Positions 1 to 8,856 of a stretch of 64,000 nt of DNA are shown here, in pieces. Source of the stretch: Ignavibacteria bacterium UBA2360. Its GTDB lineage: Bacteria > Bacteroidota > Ignavibacteria > Tepidaquicellales > OLB5. The notes under the pieces were generated by a model that ran no database searches, was not told the DNA's origin, and worked only from the letters and a program-made list of their open reading frames with translations. The DNA lies in NCBI GenBank assembly GCA_002344125.1, contig DDTQ01000011.1:248001-312000 (forward strand). Reading direction: 5' to 3'. A program made the translations under genes and the position numbers. Position 1 is the first letter of the stretch, and every line of letters begins with the position of its first letter.

Positions 1-177
1 GATACCAAATGTTTCTTTGTTGATAAAGACATCAAAAAAATTGTCATCTTTCTCCCAAAAACCGAAAACACCCTTGCCTGCAGAATCTGAAAGATCAGCT
101 TCGCCTGTGACGCCGTCTTCGAATTCAGCCCTTATAACGTATTTCTTAATCGCTGTAACTCTTACAGGTTTAATCAA
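1..177 (-). CDS. DUF2442 domain protein (3' end cut by window edge)
   Basis: An open frame of 59 codons runs off the left edge of the window. The translation carries the pattern of the small DUF2442 family: a basic strand, then AEFEDGVTGEADLSD, then GKGVF and a stretch ending near FINKETFG. Family members are small proteins of unknown role, often near DUF4160 or toxin-like genes. The start is taken as TTG at 177-175 because an in-frame TAG lies directly upstream of it; no clear ribosome site is visible. It follows the bacilliredoxin stop by 20 bases and may be the last gene of the suf operon. The family match is by eye and the start is uncertain. Confidence 0.55.
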   Translation of the reverse strand, partial: MIKPVRVTAIKKYVIRAEFEDGVTGEADLSDSAGKGVFGFWEKDDNFFDVFINKETFGI

Positions 178-197
178 CTACTTGAATAATTTCAATG

Positions 198-734
198 TTA
201 ATTACCGCTGTATTTTGGTATCTTTGAACCGCATGCCTTAGCATGCAGTATTGCATCGTACTGTTCTTTGGGTACTGAAGGACCCTCAAACGTACAATGT
301 TCATTGAATGCAGCTGTGAGTTCTTCAGCCACCATATCAGCAGTTTTGCCTTCAATGTTCATTCTCTGCATCAAATAAACTACTTCACCATTTTTAAACA
401 AAGCCATGTATGGTGATGATGGCGGAATACCCGGCAGATACGCATTTCTTAAATGATCAACTGCATCCCTGTCCTGTCCGGCAAAAACAGTCACTATCCT
501 GTTCGGGATAAGTTTGTTTTGCAATGCCAGTGTTACTCCCGGTCTTGCGCTGCCTGCGGCGCAGCCGCAAACTGAATTTATCATTACAAGCGTTGTGCCT
601 TCTTTCTGCCCTAAAAATGTATCTACATCAGCGGGTGTTAATAACTCTGTGAACCCGGCTGCGGTTAACTCATCTCTCATCGGCTGAACTGCTGCCGGAT
701 CGTATATTGGTCCTCTTGTGTTTATCTGGAACAT
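198..734 (-). CDS. Bacilliredoxin, BrxA/BrxB (YphP/YqiW) family
   Basis: A thioredoxin-fold protein of 178 residues with the family's active site Cys56-Gly57-Cys58 inside SVCGCAAG. Known bacilliredoxins remove bacillithiol from mixed disulfides on cytosolic proteins. The body matches the family well (RPGVTLAL, TVFAGQD, IPPSSPYMALFKNGEVV). It is longer than the roughly 145-residue Bacillus proteins because of a C-terminal extension ending in a further Cys (KACGSKIPKYSGN). It sits 49 bases behind the sufT-like gene, at the downstream end of the suf operon. That position suggests a role in protecting or repairing cluster-assembly thiols, which is inference. No signal peptide is present. Confidence 0.9.
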   Translation of the reverse strand: MFQINTRGPIYDPAAVQPMRDELTAAGFTELLTPADVDTFLGQKEGTTLVMINSVCGCAAGSARPGVTLALQNKLIPNRIVTVFAGQDRDAVDHLRNAYLPGIPPSSPYMALFKNGEVVYLMQRMNIEGKTADMVAEELTAAFNEHCTFEGPSVPKEQYDAILHAKACGSKIPKYSGN

Positions 735-783
735 ATTATTATTATTATTTATTATTTAAAATTTATTTAATTACTTTTTATTT

Positions 784-1188
784 TCAAAACAGGTTCAACT
801 GAAGCTTCGCTTCTTCGCTCATCATATGCATTCCCCAAGTCGGCTCCCAAACAACCTTTACGGTACAATCCTTTACGCCGGGAATCGATCTGATCTTGCC
901 TTCTACCTCAGGGGGCAGCGTACCCGCCACCGGACAGGCAGGAGATGTTAAGGTCATTTCTATATCTACTTTACCGTTCTCATCAATATTAATAGAGTAT
1001 ATGAGACCCAGCTCATAAATATTAACCGGTATCTCGGGATCGTACACACTTTTCAATGCTTCAACAACAGCATTGTTAAGCTCGGCCCTGTCAGTTTTTC
1101 CCGCAGCCGGGTCTCCGCCCTTCTCTTGCTGATCGTTCACTTCGGTCAATTCCTGAGCCGTTATTTTTTCTTCTGTGTTATCAGACAT
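784..1188 (-). CDS. sufT: SufT/MIP18-type iron-sulfur assembly factor (DUF59)
   Basis: A 134-residue protein. After a polar N-terminal extension of about 37 residues it carries a DUF59/MIP18 domain: YDPEIPVNIYELGLIY (about 49-64), the conserved TSPACP with Cys85, and a C-terminal VVWEPTWGMHMMSEEAK. Such proteins help deliver or mature Fe-S clusters, and the bacterial members in suf operons are called SufT. The 23-base spacing from sufE and the shared strand support co-transcription. The acidic N-terminal extension is poorly conserved in the family as I know it. PaaD is the other DUF59 group, but the suf context argues against it. Confidence 0.88.
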   Translation of the reverse strand: MSDNTEEKITAQELTEVNDQQEKGGDPAAGKTDRAELNNAVVEALKSVYDPEIPVNIYELGLIYSINIDENGKVDIEMTLTSPACPVAGTLPPEVEGKIRSIPGVKDCTVKVVWEPTWGMHMMSEEAKLQLNLF

Positions 1189-1211
1189 TTTTTATTTTAA
1201 CTGTTTACAAG

Positions 1212-1643
1212 TTATATTTGCTGCTTTGCTTTGTAAGCCAGCGCGTACATTTTCATTTGTTTTATCATTGCCGCAAGTCCGTTAGCCCGTGTTTGGGCAA
1301 GATGCTGCTGCAAGCCCGTCTTGCCGATAAAATCAAGCTTCGCGTTCAATATTTCATCCGGCGTTCTGTTATTCAGAACCCTGATAAGTAACGCAATTAA
1401 ACCTTTTACAATTGTTGAATCGCTATCTGCCTTGAATGTTATTCTGCCGTCTGCTTCATCAGTCACAAGCCAAACACTTGATTGGCACCCCTTTACTTTA
1501 TACTCACCGGTTTGCTTATCCTCCGGATAGCCCTTCAGTTTTTTGCCAAGCTCGATGATATATTCATATTTATCCTGCCAGCTTTCAAAGAAACTGAACT
1601 CATCCACAATTTCTTCTTCTATTTCCTCTATCTTCTTATCCAT
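1212..1643 (-). CDS. sufE: Cysteine desulfuration protein SufE
   Basis: A 143-residue SufE-family protein. It accepts persulfide sulfur from SufS and passes it to the SufBCD scaffold in the cytosol. The acceptor cysteine is Cys53 in the motif KGCQSSVWL, and the following segment (ADSDSTIVKGLIALLIRVLNNRTPDEIL) is the normal SufE core. The length is usual. The gene lies 48 bases after sufS on the same strand, so donor and acceptor are made together. An ATG start is used; nothing looks truncated. Confidence 0.95.
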   Translation of the reverse strand: MDKKIEEIEEEIVDEFSFFESWQDKYEYIIELGKKLKGYPEDKQTGEYKVKGCQSSVWLVTDEADGRITFKADSDSTIVKGLIALLIRVLNNRTPDEILNAKLDFIGKTGLQQHLAQTRANGLAAMIKQMKMYALAYKAKQQI

Positions 1644-1691
1644 ATATAGATCATTTCTCTCATTCCCAACTCCGGTTCAGGAATGCTCATA

Positions 1692-2939
1692 TCATTTTAA
1701 TATCTCAATAGCCTTTTTTAATGCATCAACAAAAATATCAATTTCTTCTTTTGTATTATAAAATGCAAATGAGGCTCTAACCGTTCCCGGTACCCCAAAC
1801 CTATCCATCAGCGGCTCTGTGCAATGCTGACCCGTTCTGACAGCTACTCCGTTTGTATCCAGCATTATACCGATATCCAGAGCATTCAAACCTTCAACAA
1901 CAAACGAAATTACACCTGTCTTTTTTTTTGCGGTTCCGATTATTCTTAATCCATTTATCTCGTTAAGCTGCGCGGTTGCATATTCAAGCAGTTCTGTTTC
2001 CTGTTTGTGAATTGCTTCAAACCCGATGCAGTTAATGTAATCTATTGCTGCAGTGAGTCCTACTGCTCCTTCAACATTCGGCGTACCCGCCTCAAACTTC
2101 ATTGGGATATCATTATATGTGGTACCCTTAAAACTTACAGTACTTATCATATCGCCGCCGGTTTGGTAAGGAGGCATTGCTTCAAGCAACTCCGACCTGC
2201 CGTATAAAACGCCGATCCCCATGGGTCCGTACATTTTATGCGAAGAGAACACGTAAAAATCTGCGCCTATATCTTTTACATCAACCTTTGTGTGGTGTAT
2301 CGCCTGAGCGCCATCTACAACAACCGCTATATCTTTACTTTTTTCTTTCGCTAAGCGGATAATCTCTTTAACCGGGTTTATTGTACCAAGTGAATTTGAA
2401 ATATGCCCTATTGCCACAATTTTCGTCTTATCAGAAAGCAGCTTTTTATACTCATCAATTAACAGCTCACCGCTATCATTAACCGGAATAACCTTCAATG
2501 CAGCTTTCTTTTTTTCACACAATACCTGCCAGGGAACAATATTGGCATGATGCTCCATTTCAGAAATTATGATCTCATCGCCTTCATTAACGTTTTCGAG
2601 TCCGTATGAATATGTAATTAAGTTAATTGCTTCAGTGGTGCCGCGGGTAAAGATAATTTCTCGTTCACTTGATGCGTTAATGAATTCCTTAACCTTTATC
2701 TTTGCGTTCTCATACGCCTCTGAAGCTTTAATGCTTATGGAATACACTCCCCTGTGAATATTCGCGTTATAGTTTGAGTAATAATCACTTATCGCGTTTA
2801 TAACACTTTGGGGTTTTTGTGATGTTGCGGCATTATCAAAATAGACCAGAGGTTTCCCGTCAACTTCCCTGCTTAAAATAGGGAAATCTTTCCGTACTTC
2901 ATCAACATCAAATATTTTTTTTGTCAGTATATCCTGCAT
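1692..2939 (-). CDS. sufS: Cysteine desulfurase SufS
   Basis: A 415-residue class V PLP enzyme that takes sulfur from L-cysteine, giving alanine and an enzyme persulfide. The PLP lysine is Lys235 in SSHKMYGP. The catalytic cysteine is Cys373 in RTGQHCTEPL, in the short-loop context of group II (SufS-type) desulfurases. The N-terminal part has the expected YFDNAATSQKP and the SEMEHHANIVPW histidine region. The length matches SufS. It lies between sufD and sufE, and the 94-base gap to sufD holds no clear terminator. Assignment is secure. Confidence 0.97.
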   Translation of the reverse strand: MQDILTKKIFDVDEVRKDFPILSREVDGKPLVYFDNAATSQKPQSVINAISDYYSNYNANIHRGVYSISIKASEAYENAKIKVKEFINASSEREIIFTRGTTEAINLITYSYGLENVNEGDEIIISEMEHHANIVPWQVLCEKKKAALKVIPVNDSGELLIDEYKKLLSDKTKIVAIGHISNSLGTINPVKEIIRLAKEKSKDIAVVVDGAQAIHHTKVDVKDIGADFYVFSSHKMYGPMGIGVLYGRSELLEAMPPYQTGGDMISTVSFKGTTYNDIPMKFEAGTPNVEGAVGLTAAIDYINCIGFEAIHKQETELLEYATAQLNEINGLRIIGTAKKKTGVISFVVEGLNALDIGIMLDTNGVAVRTGQHCTEPLMDRFGVPGTVRASFAFYNTKEEIDIFVDALKKAIEILK

Positions 2940-3033
2940 TTATAAATTAATTCTATTACTAACACACTTTGTGGTGAGCCCTGAGAAGTGCCCGCCTGTG
3001 GTGTGGAAGGAGCAATCTCATCAATAAATGTCA

Positions 3034-4338
3034 TTATCCAAGCTTCTCAAAAACCAGCTGATTTAAATGCTCGTGGAACGTTTCATTCTCAATAGTCTCA
3101 AATATATCATTGGCAAACGCCCTTATCAAAACAGTCTTGGCCATATCAGCGCTAATACCGCGCGAGCGAAGGTAAAATACCGCTTCATCATCCAATTGCC
3201 CTATGGCAGCACCGTGGGAACACTTCACATCATCTGCATAGATCTCAAGCTGCGGTTTTGTATCAATTGAGGCATCACTTGTAAGCAAGATCGCTTTGTT
3301 AGACTGGTAAGCGTTGGTTTTCTGGGCATCTTCCCTTACGAAAACTTTGCCGTTGAACACACCGCGTGAGCTCTCATTTAATACGCCTTTGTACATTTCG
3401 TTGCTCTGGCAATGAGGCTTCGCGTGATCGATCAAAGTATGGTTATCAACATGCTGGCTGCCTTCCGTCAGGTACAGACCGTAAAGATTTCCAGTACAGT
3501 TCTCATCATTCAGCAGAATGTTTGTATCATTCCTGACAAGTCCGCCGCCAAGCGTAACGCTGAAATGCGTAAACACGGAATTTCTTGCCTGCACTGCCTG
3601 GGTACGGTTTATATGAAAAGAATCCTGGTTCTCCTGCTGCAGCCTGTAAATTTCAACGAATGAATTTTCGCCCACAACTACTTCATTAACTGCGTTAACA
3701 AGATTCGCTTCGCTGCCTGTGCTGTGGTAACTTTCGATAATGTTTACTTTTGTGTTCTTACCGGTAATTATCAGGTTCCGGGGCTGTGTTAAAATATGTT
3801 TGCCGGCTTCGCCTGTAATGTTTAAAATGTGAATGTGACCCTTTACTTCCGCATTATCGGGAATTATTATTACCGTTCCCTCTTTTGCAAAGGCAGTATT
3901 AAGCGCTGTAAAACCATTATCGATGGTTGCGTACCTGCCAATATGATCCAAAACAAGCTCAGGGTTATTTTTCAGAACACTGTTGAGGTTTTCAATTATT
4001 ATACCGCCGTTCTGTTTCTTTACAAATGAAAGCTTTTCTGAATATACCCCGTTTACCAGAACAATTATGTTCTCGTTCAGTCCTTTTATGTGAAGCGCGT
4101 CAACATCTTTTTTCGTAACACCTGCTGCGTTTCCACCGGTAAAATCGAAATCAAAAAGCTGTTTAACGTTTGTATACTTCCAGTCTTCATTTTTGATGGT
4201 GGGGAAGCCAAGTTCTTCAAACCTTGAAATTGCGTTTTTCCTTACCTGGTGAAACGATGAGGAGGCTTCGCCATTCATGCTTGCTTCGGTCTTTTTGAAT
4301 TCAGATATATAATACTCTTTATTTCTTGTATTTTCCAT
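3034..4338 (-). CDS. sufD: Fe-S cluster assembly protein SufD
   Basis: A 434-residue SufD. With SufB and SufC it forms the cluster scaffold. The sequence has the typical N-terminal helical part (ISRFEELGFPTIKNEDWKYTNV), a long beta-helix core, and the C-terminal UPF0051 signature with KTNAYQSNKAILLTSDASIDTKPQLEIYADDVKCSHGA, spanning roughly residues 340-390. That includes the conserved CSHGA histidine-cysteine region, followed by a short helical end. It lies 23 bases after sufC and ahead of sufS. It is shorter than and distinct from SufB upstream. No oddities seen. Confidence 0.96.
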   Translation of the reverse strand: MENTRNKEYYISEFKKTEASMNGEASSSFHQVRKNAISRFEELGFPTIKNEDWKYTNVKQLFDFDFTGGNAAGVTKKDVDALHIKGLNENIIVLVNGVYSEKLSFVKKQNGGIIIENLNSVLKNNPELVLDHIGRYATIDNGFTALNTAFAKEGTVIIIPDNAEVKGHIHILNITGEAGKHILTQPRNLIITGKNTKVNIIESYHSTGSEANLVNAVNEVVVGENSFVEIYRLQQENQDSFHINRTQAVQARNSVFTHFSVTLGGGLVRNDTNILLNDENCTGNLYGLYLTEGSQHVDNHTLIDHAKPHCQSNEMYKGVLNESSRGVFNGKVFVREDAQKTNAYQSNKAILLTSDASIDTKPQLEIYADDVKCSHGAAIGQLDDEAVFYLRSRGISADMAKTVLIRAFANDIFETIENETFHEHLNQLVFEKLG

Positions 4339-4361
4339 TTTCCGCTTTAAGATTCAATTAA

Positions 4362-5126
4362 TTAAACTGCCGCTGTTTCAGCTTCCGGATTGATCACCCA
4401 GTCATACCCTTTTTCTTCAAGCTCAAGGGCAAGCTCTTTACCGCCGGATTTTACAATTCGGCCGTCAACCAGCACATGTACAAAATCAGGTACAATATAA
4501 TCCAGCAGCCTCTGGTAATGTGTCACTACTACAACGGCATTATCTTTACCGCGGAAAAGATTAACGCCGTTTGATACAATTTTCAATGCGTCAATATCAA
4601 GCCCTGAATCCGTTTCATCAAGTACCGCAAGTTTTGGCTGCAGCATCTGAAGCTGGAATATTTCGTTCCTCTTTTTTTCGCCGCCTGAAAAACCCTGGTT
4701 AACAGGTCTGTTTATAAGTTTTTCATCAATTCCCACAACCTTCATTTTTTCGCGCATAAATTTCAGGAAATTCATAGCGTCAAGCTCTTCGAGTCCTTTA
4801 TGTTTTCTTATTTCATTCAGCGCGGTTTTCAGGAATGTTGCATTGCTCACTCCCGGTATTTCAACCGGGTACTGGAATGCAAGGAAAACGCCTTCTCTTG
4901 CGCGCTCTTCGGGTGACATGTCAAGCAGATCCATACCATCCATTGTAACTGAACCGCCGGTTACTTCGTAACCATCTTTTCCCGCTATTACATTTGCAAG
5001 CGTGCTTTTACCCGAACCGTTGGGTCCCATAATAGCGTGTACTTCACCTGCATTAACCTCAAGGTTAATTCCTTTTAAAATCTCTTTATCTTCTACCCTT
5101 ACAAAAAGGTCTTTTACAGTTAACAT
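4362..5126 (-). CDS. sufC: Fe-S cluster assembly ATPase SufC
   Basis: An ABC-type ATPase of 254 residues that powers the SufBCD scaffold. Counting from the chosen start, Walker A GPNGSGKS is at 34-41, the Q-loop is in FLAFQYPVEI, the signature FSGGEKKR is at 146-153 and Walker B LAVLDETD is at 166-173, all as in SufC. A longer frame opens at 5195, but its extra 23 residues are Asn/Ile-rich and overlap the dinB-like gene. The ATG at 5126 gives the standard MLTVKDLFVRV start and leaves 31 bases after the previous stop, so it is preferred. Confidence 0.95.
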   Translation of the reverse strand: MLTVKDLFVRVEDKEILKGINLEVNAGEVHAIMGPNGSGKSTLANVIAGKDGYEVTGGSVTMDGMDLLDMSPEERAREGVFLAFQYPVEIPGVSNATFLKTALNEIRKHKGLEELDAMNFLKFMREKMKVVGIDEKLINRPVNQGFSGGEKKRNEIFQLQMLQPKLAVLDETDSGLDIDALKIVSNGVNLFRGKDNAVVVVTHYQRLLDYIVPDFVHVLVDGRIVKSGGKELALELEEKGYDWVINPEAETAAV

Positions 5127-5157
5127 TAATTTAAATTCCTTTATGATTATATTATTA

Positions 5158-5619
5158 TTATTTTTTATTCTGTTCTTTTGGTGTCCAGGCGCCAATCATT
5201 TGACGCATTGCCACTATTTTACCGAGGTGGTATGTGTTATGCATTATTAAACAATCCACGTAATCTTCTACGGTTACATCCGGCTCTTCTTCAACGTGAA
5301 TGTTTTCAGGTTTTGATGTGAACTCCATCATCTTGTCCAGCAAGCTCAAAAAGTGAGCTACAAGTTTATCCCACTCTTGCTGCGTTTCAGCCTGCTTAGG
5401 CGGAAAGACCTGCCAATTCTTTTCAAGCTCTGAGTCCCGGTTAATAACTATTTCCGCCCAGCCCGCAGCGTGCCAAAGCTCATTATAAATGGTGTGCATT
5501 CCGGGAGCCGGCTGTTTTGTGGCCTGCTCAACGGTCAATCCCTCCAGAATTCTTTTCCTTTCAGGGAATTCTCCCTTCAGGATCATATGCTCCCATTTGT
5601 TGAATCCGCCTTCGGGCAT
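5158..5619 (-). CDS. DinB/YfiT-superfamily protein inside the suf operon
   Basis: A 153-residue four-helix-type protein with the metal-binding histidine pattern of the DinB superfamily: His50 in ELWHAAGWAE, then His127 and His131 in IMHNTYHLGKIVAMRQM. Relatives include damage-induced proteins of unknown role and the thiol S-transferases that use bacillithiol or mycothiol. Its ATG overlaps the sufB stop by one base (TAATG), implying translational coupling. A DinB-like gene is not a usual suf component. The bacilliredoxin in the same operon makes a bacillithiol-dependent role an attractive guess, but the substrate cannot be read from sequence. Confidence 0.82.
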   Translation of the reverse strand: MPEGGFNKWEHMILKGEFPERKRILEGLTVEQATKQPAPGMHTIYNELWHAAGWAEIVINRDSELEKNWQVFPPKQAETQQEWDKLVAHFLSLLDKMMEFTSKPENIHVEEEPDVTVEDYVDCLIMHNTYHLGKIVAMRQMIGAWTPKEQNKK

Positions 5620-7073
5620 TATCCCACGCTTCCTTCAAGTGAAATACTTAGCAGCTTCTGTGCTTCAACAGCAAACTCCATTGGCAGCTCTCTGAAAACA
5701 TCCTTGCAGTACCCGTTAACTATTAAGTTGATCGCATCTTCCTGCGCGATCCCGCGCTGCCTTAAATAGAACAGCTGGTCTTCGCCTATTTTTGATGTTG
5801 TCGCTTCATGTTCAACTTTTGCTGATTCATTGCTTACTTCTATATAAGGAAATGTATGCGCTCCGCATCTGTCACCGATCAACAATGAATCACACTGAGT
5901 GAAATTCCTTGCATTATCTGCTTTTTTACTGACTTTCACCAACCCGCGGTAGGAGTTATTGCTCTTACCCGCTGATATACCTTTTGAAACAATTGTACTT
6001 TTTGTGTTCTTACCCAAATGGATCATTTTAGTACCGGTATCTGCCTGCTGATGATTATTGGTAACGGCTACAGAATAAAACTCACCAATTGAATTATCAC
6101 CCTGCAGAATGCAGCTTGGATATTTCCATGTAATGGCTGAACCTGTTTCAACCTGGGTCCATGTAATTTTGGAATTATTCCCTCTGCATGCGCCGCGTTT
6201 GGTGACAAAATTATAAATTCCGCCTGAGCCTTCTTTATCGCCCGGGTACCAGTTCTGCACTGTTGAGTATTTTATGGTTGCGTCATCCATCGCGATAAGC
6301 TCCACAACGGCAGCGTGCAGCTGATTCTCATCTCGCATAGGCGCTGTGCAGCCTTCCAAGTAGCTGACATATCCGCCTTCATCGGCAATGAGCAGGGTTC
6401 TTTCAAACTGACCCGTACCGCTTGTGTTTATGCGGAAGTATGTGGATAGCTCCATAGGGCATCTCACGCCTTTTGGTATATAGCAGAATGAACCGTCGGT
6501 AAATACTGCGGAATTCAATGCCGCGTAAAAATTATCTGTGTAGGGCACAACCGAGCCAATGTACTTCTTTACCAGCTCAGGGTGTTCCTGTATGGCTTCG
6601 CTCATAGAGCAGAATATGATCCCAAGTTTTGAAAGCTCTTCTTTGAACGTTGTTGTAACCGAGACACTATCAAACACCGCATCAACCGCTACGCCTGTTA
6701 AACGTTTTTGCTCCTGCAATGAAATGCCGAGTTTTTCAAAAGTCTTTAGTAATTCAGGGTCAACCTCATCAAGAGATTTCAGCTCAATTTTTTTCTTCGG
6801 CGCTGCATAATAAATGATGTCCTGGAAGTCCACTGCGGGGTAAGAAATATTAGCCCAGTGCGGCTGGTCTTCATGCTTAATGGTAAGCCAGTGACGAAAT
6901 GCTTTGAGTCTCCACTCCAGCATCCATTCAGGTTCATTTTTCTTGGCAGAAATTATTCTAATTGTTTCTTCACTTAAACCTTTGGGAACAACGTCCATTT
7001 CAATATCGGTTTCAAAACCATATTTGTATTCCGATATGGCAAGTTCTTCTACATTGCTGAGATCTGTACTCAT
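5619..7073 (-). CDS. sufB: Fe-S cluster assembly scaffold SufB
   Basis: A 484-residue SufB, the main cluster scaffold and first gene of the minus-strand suf operon. Recognisable segments are EPEWMLEWRLKAFRHW near residue 50, FCYIPKGVRCPMELSTYFRIN near 200, the GGIYNFVTKRGAC region, and the UPF0051 C-terminus with RNFTQCDSLLIGD near residue 395. It ends at a TAA that shares a base with the ATG of the dinB-like gene. No IscR or SufR regulator is adjacent. The 110 bases upstream are AT-rich, without a clear repressor operator. Confidence 0.96.
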   Translation of the reverse strand: MSTDLSNVEELAISEYKYGFETDIEMDVVPKGLSEETIRIISAKKNEPEWMLEWRLKAFRHWLTIKHEDQPHWANISYPAVDFQDIIYYAAPKKKIELKSLDEVDPELLKTFEKLGISLQEQKRLTGVAVDAVFDSVSVTTTFKEELSKLGIIFCSMSEAIQEHPELVKKYIGSVVPYTDNFYAALNSAVFTDGSFCYIPKGVRCPMELSTYFRINTSGTGQFERTLLIADEGGYVSYLEGCTAPMRDENQLHAAVVELIAMDDATIKYSTVQNWYPGDKEGSGGIYNFVTKRGACRGNNSKITWTQVETGSAITWKYPSCILQGDNSIGEFYSVAVTNNHQQADTGTKMIHLGKNTKSTIVSKGISAGKSNNSYRGLVKVSKKADNARNFTQCDSLLIGDRCGAHTFPYIEVSNESAKVEHEATTSKIGEDQLFYLRQRGIAQEDAINLIVNGYCKDVFRELPMEFAVEAQKLLSISLEGSVG

Positions 7074-7183
7074 GTAATTTGGGTAAATTTGATTAAAAAT
7101 CTATTTTTATTAACACAAAATAACCTATCTATACAAAAAAGTCAAGATTATAATAAAGGGATACGTGCAGTAATCAGTGAATA

Positions 7184-8647
7184 TCAGTACTTTATTTTTG
7201 CGGCCTGAGCTATAAGCCATGATTTGCTTTCAACTTTTTCCTGGGCTATTTCCTTAATTTCACGGTTTATCTCGATCATATTTCTTGGATCGCCGCCTAG
7301 CCAGACATTGACCATACGGCTTGTCAGATTTATGTAATTGACAAAACGTATCCTCACGAATTCCGGAAATTGTTTTACGCTGCTGAGGAAATGCCTGAAT
7401 GAATCAATAACACTCTTGCACATTTCATAGTCACCTATTTCATAATGAATTTTTACCTGCAGATTTTTCACCTTCAGCTGGTAATAAATATCTTCAATCG
7501 AAACTTTGACAAGAAACTTCAGGGCTTTTTCATAGTTGCCCTTTCTGTAATATAGATTTGCCATGCACAGTGTATATGCGTTTTCCCTTACTTCATCCTT
7601 TAATTCTAATTTGTATTTTTCGATGAAATACTCTGCCCATTCAAAATCTTTTCTTATGAGAGCTTCGGTTGCTACTATTACATATGAAGACTCATTGAAG
7701 TAGTTGTTCTCTTTTGGATACAGATCATTTTCAATGGAAAATTTTAAAAGCCTGTAATATTCTTCCTTAAAATATGGATTATAGGCAAGCGATTTCAGCC
7801 GGGTATAATTAACAAGATAAATATATATAAAACGCTTGTTTTCTTTATTAAGATTGTCAAAATTATCTGTGAGCTGACCAACAAGCATATTATAAGTCTG
7901 CACATCTTCATCAGAAACAGGTTCATTTTCCTTGCTTTGAAGCCTTAGTACATTTCTTATGATAGAAATAACAGGATAATTTTCCCTTGGATATTTATCA
8001 AGAAATTCTATTACCTTACCTGAAAACTCGAGGTTAACCTCACTGTTAAGAGAGTACTTTCTAATGGAAAAGACCAATGTATAGTTCAAAACTTTATATA
8101 TTACAAAATTCAGGAAATGATCGTACTCATCATAAATCAGCTCACCATAACTGGTTTCTAAACTTACATTCTTAAAAGTATTTAGCTGTTCAAGGTTTAG
8201 CTTTAGCTTTGTATATTCAGAAATGAAATATTCTTCATCTATTATTGTATATGCTGAAAGATTCTTTTCTGTTTCTTTATACCTGCTTTTGAAATGTCTT
8301 TCCAGTCTTCTTTCAAGCAACTGTCTTAAAACATAAAAGCTTTTCGTGTTTTCATTCTTTTCAAGTTCTAGCTGGGCAAGAAAACTCTGAGCTATTTCAA
8401 GCATCCTGCTGAAAAGATCCCTGATCTTTTTATCTTTATATTCTTCTTTTGGATAAAAATGGCCAAATATTTTTTCTTTTGTTAGTACTTTGTAATCTGG
8501 ATGATCTTTTTTTAATATTTCAAAAAATGAAACTAACTGTTCGCTTGAATTGAAAAAGGGTGATTTTACAAATTTTTCAAACTTTTCAAATTCTGTCTTA
8601 TTAAAAGTCCTTAATAATAATACTAATTTTGTATCGTTAATTTCCAT
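7184..8647 (-). CDS. Helical repeat protein of the KSPFFN family (paralogue 1)
   Basis: A protein of 487 residues that I cannot assign to a named family. It is all helical in look and rich in Lys, Glu, Tyr and Phe, with TPR-like pairs (for example YRKGNYEKALKFL and YEIGDYEMCKSVIDSF) in the C-terminal half. The N-terminus has a signature shared with the gene at 28830-30290: a short helix, FEKFVKSPFFN, then HPDYKVLTKEKIF and a Y.D..IRDLFSRML helix. A frame opens earlier at 8725; the ATG at 8647 matches the paralogue's N-terminus and is chosen. No signal peptide or membrane span, so it is probably cytosolic. TPR-like scaffolding is inference. Confidence 0.75.
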   Translation of the reverse strand: MEINDTKLVLLLRTFNKTEFEKFEKFVKSPFFNSSEQLVSFFEILKKDHPDYKVLTKEKIFGHFYPKEEYKDKKIRDLFSRMLEIAQSFLAQLELEKNENTKSFYVLRQLLERRLERHFKSRYKETEKNLSAYTIIDEEYFISEYTKLKLNLEQLNTFKNVSLETSYGELIYDEYDHFLNFVIYKVLNYTLVFSIRKYSLNSEVNLEFSGKVIEFLDKYPRENYPVISIIRNVLRLQSKENEPVSDEDVQTYNMLVGQLTDNFDNLNKENKRFIYIYLVNYTRLKSLAYNPYFKEEYYRLLKFSIENDLYPKENNYFNESSYVIVATEALIRKDFEWAEYFIEKYKLELKDEVRENAYTLCMANLYYRKGNYEKALKFLVKVSIEDIYYQLKVKNLQVKIHYEIGDYEMCKSVIDSFRHFLSSVKQFPEFVRIRFVNYINLTSRMVNVWLGGDPRNMIEINREIKEIAQEKVESKSWLIAQAAKIKY

Positions 8648-8796
8648 ATGTGTTCGACATTTTTTATTAAAAATAATCAATTTTTGCTCAAAAACAACCA
8701 TATTTTGTAATTCACCACTCGACAATGCCTAAAATTTTTCTTTTACATAACAAAAACACGATTTATATATTAGTACTAACCAATAAGAGGTGAAAT

Positions 8797-8856
8797 ATGA
8801 AATTTTTTGTAAGAAATATTATCGTCATTGCAGGCAGTAAAAAGATCAAATCCTAA
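8797..8856 (+). CDS. 19-residue leader peptide coupled to the next gene
   Basis: A very short frame, MKFFVRNIIVIAGSKKIKS, preceded by a strong ribosome site (AAGAGGTGAA, 5-8 bases before ATG). Its TAA overlaps the ATG of the 83-residue gene as TAATG. The good ribosome site belongs to this small frame, not to the next one, so translation of the next gene would depend on it. It could be a leader peptide, or the intended N-terminus of a longer protein split by a one-base shift. The sequence alone cannot decide. Confidence 0.5.
   Translation: MKFFVRNIIVIAGSKKIKS

Noticed and set aside
5127..5195. Longer N-terminus for SufC
   Set aside because: It overlaps the DinB gene and adds a low-complexity Asn/Ile stretch absent from SufC proteins.
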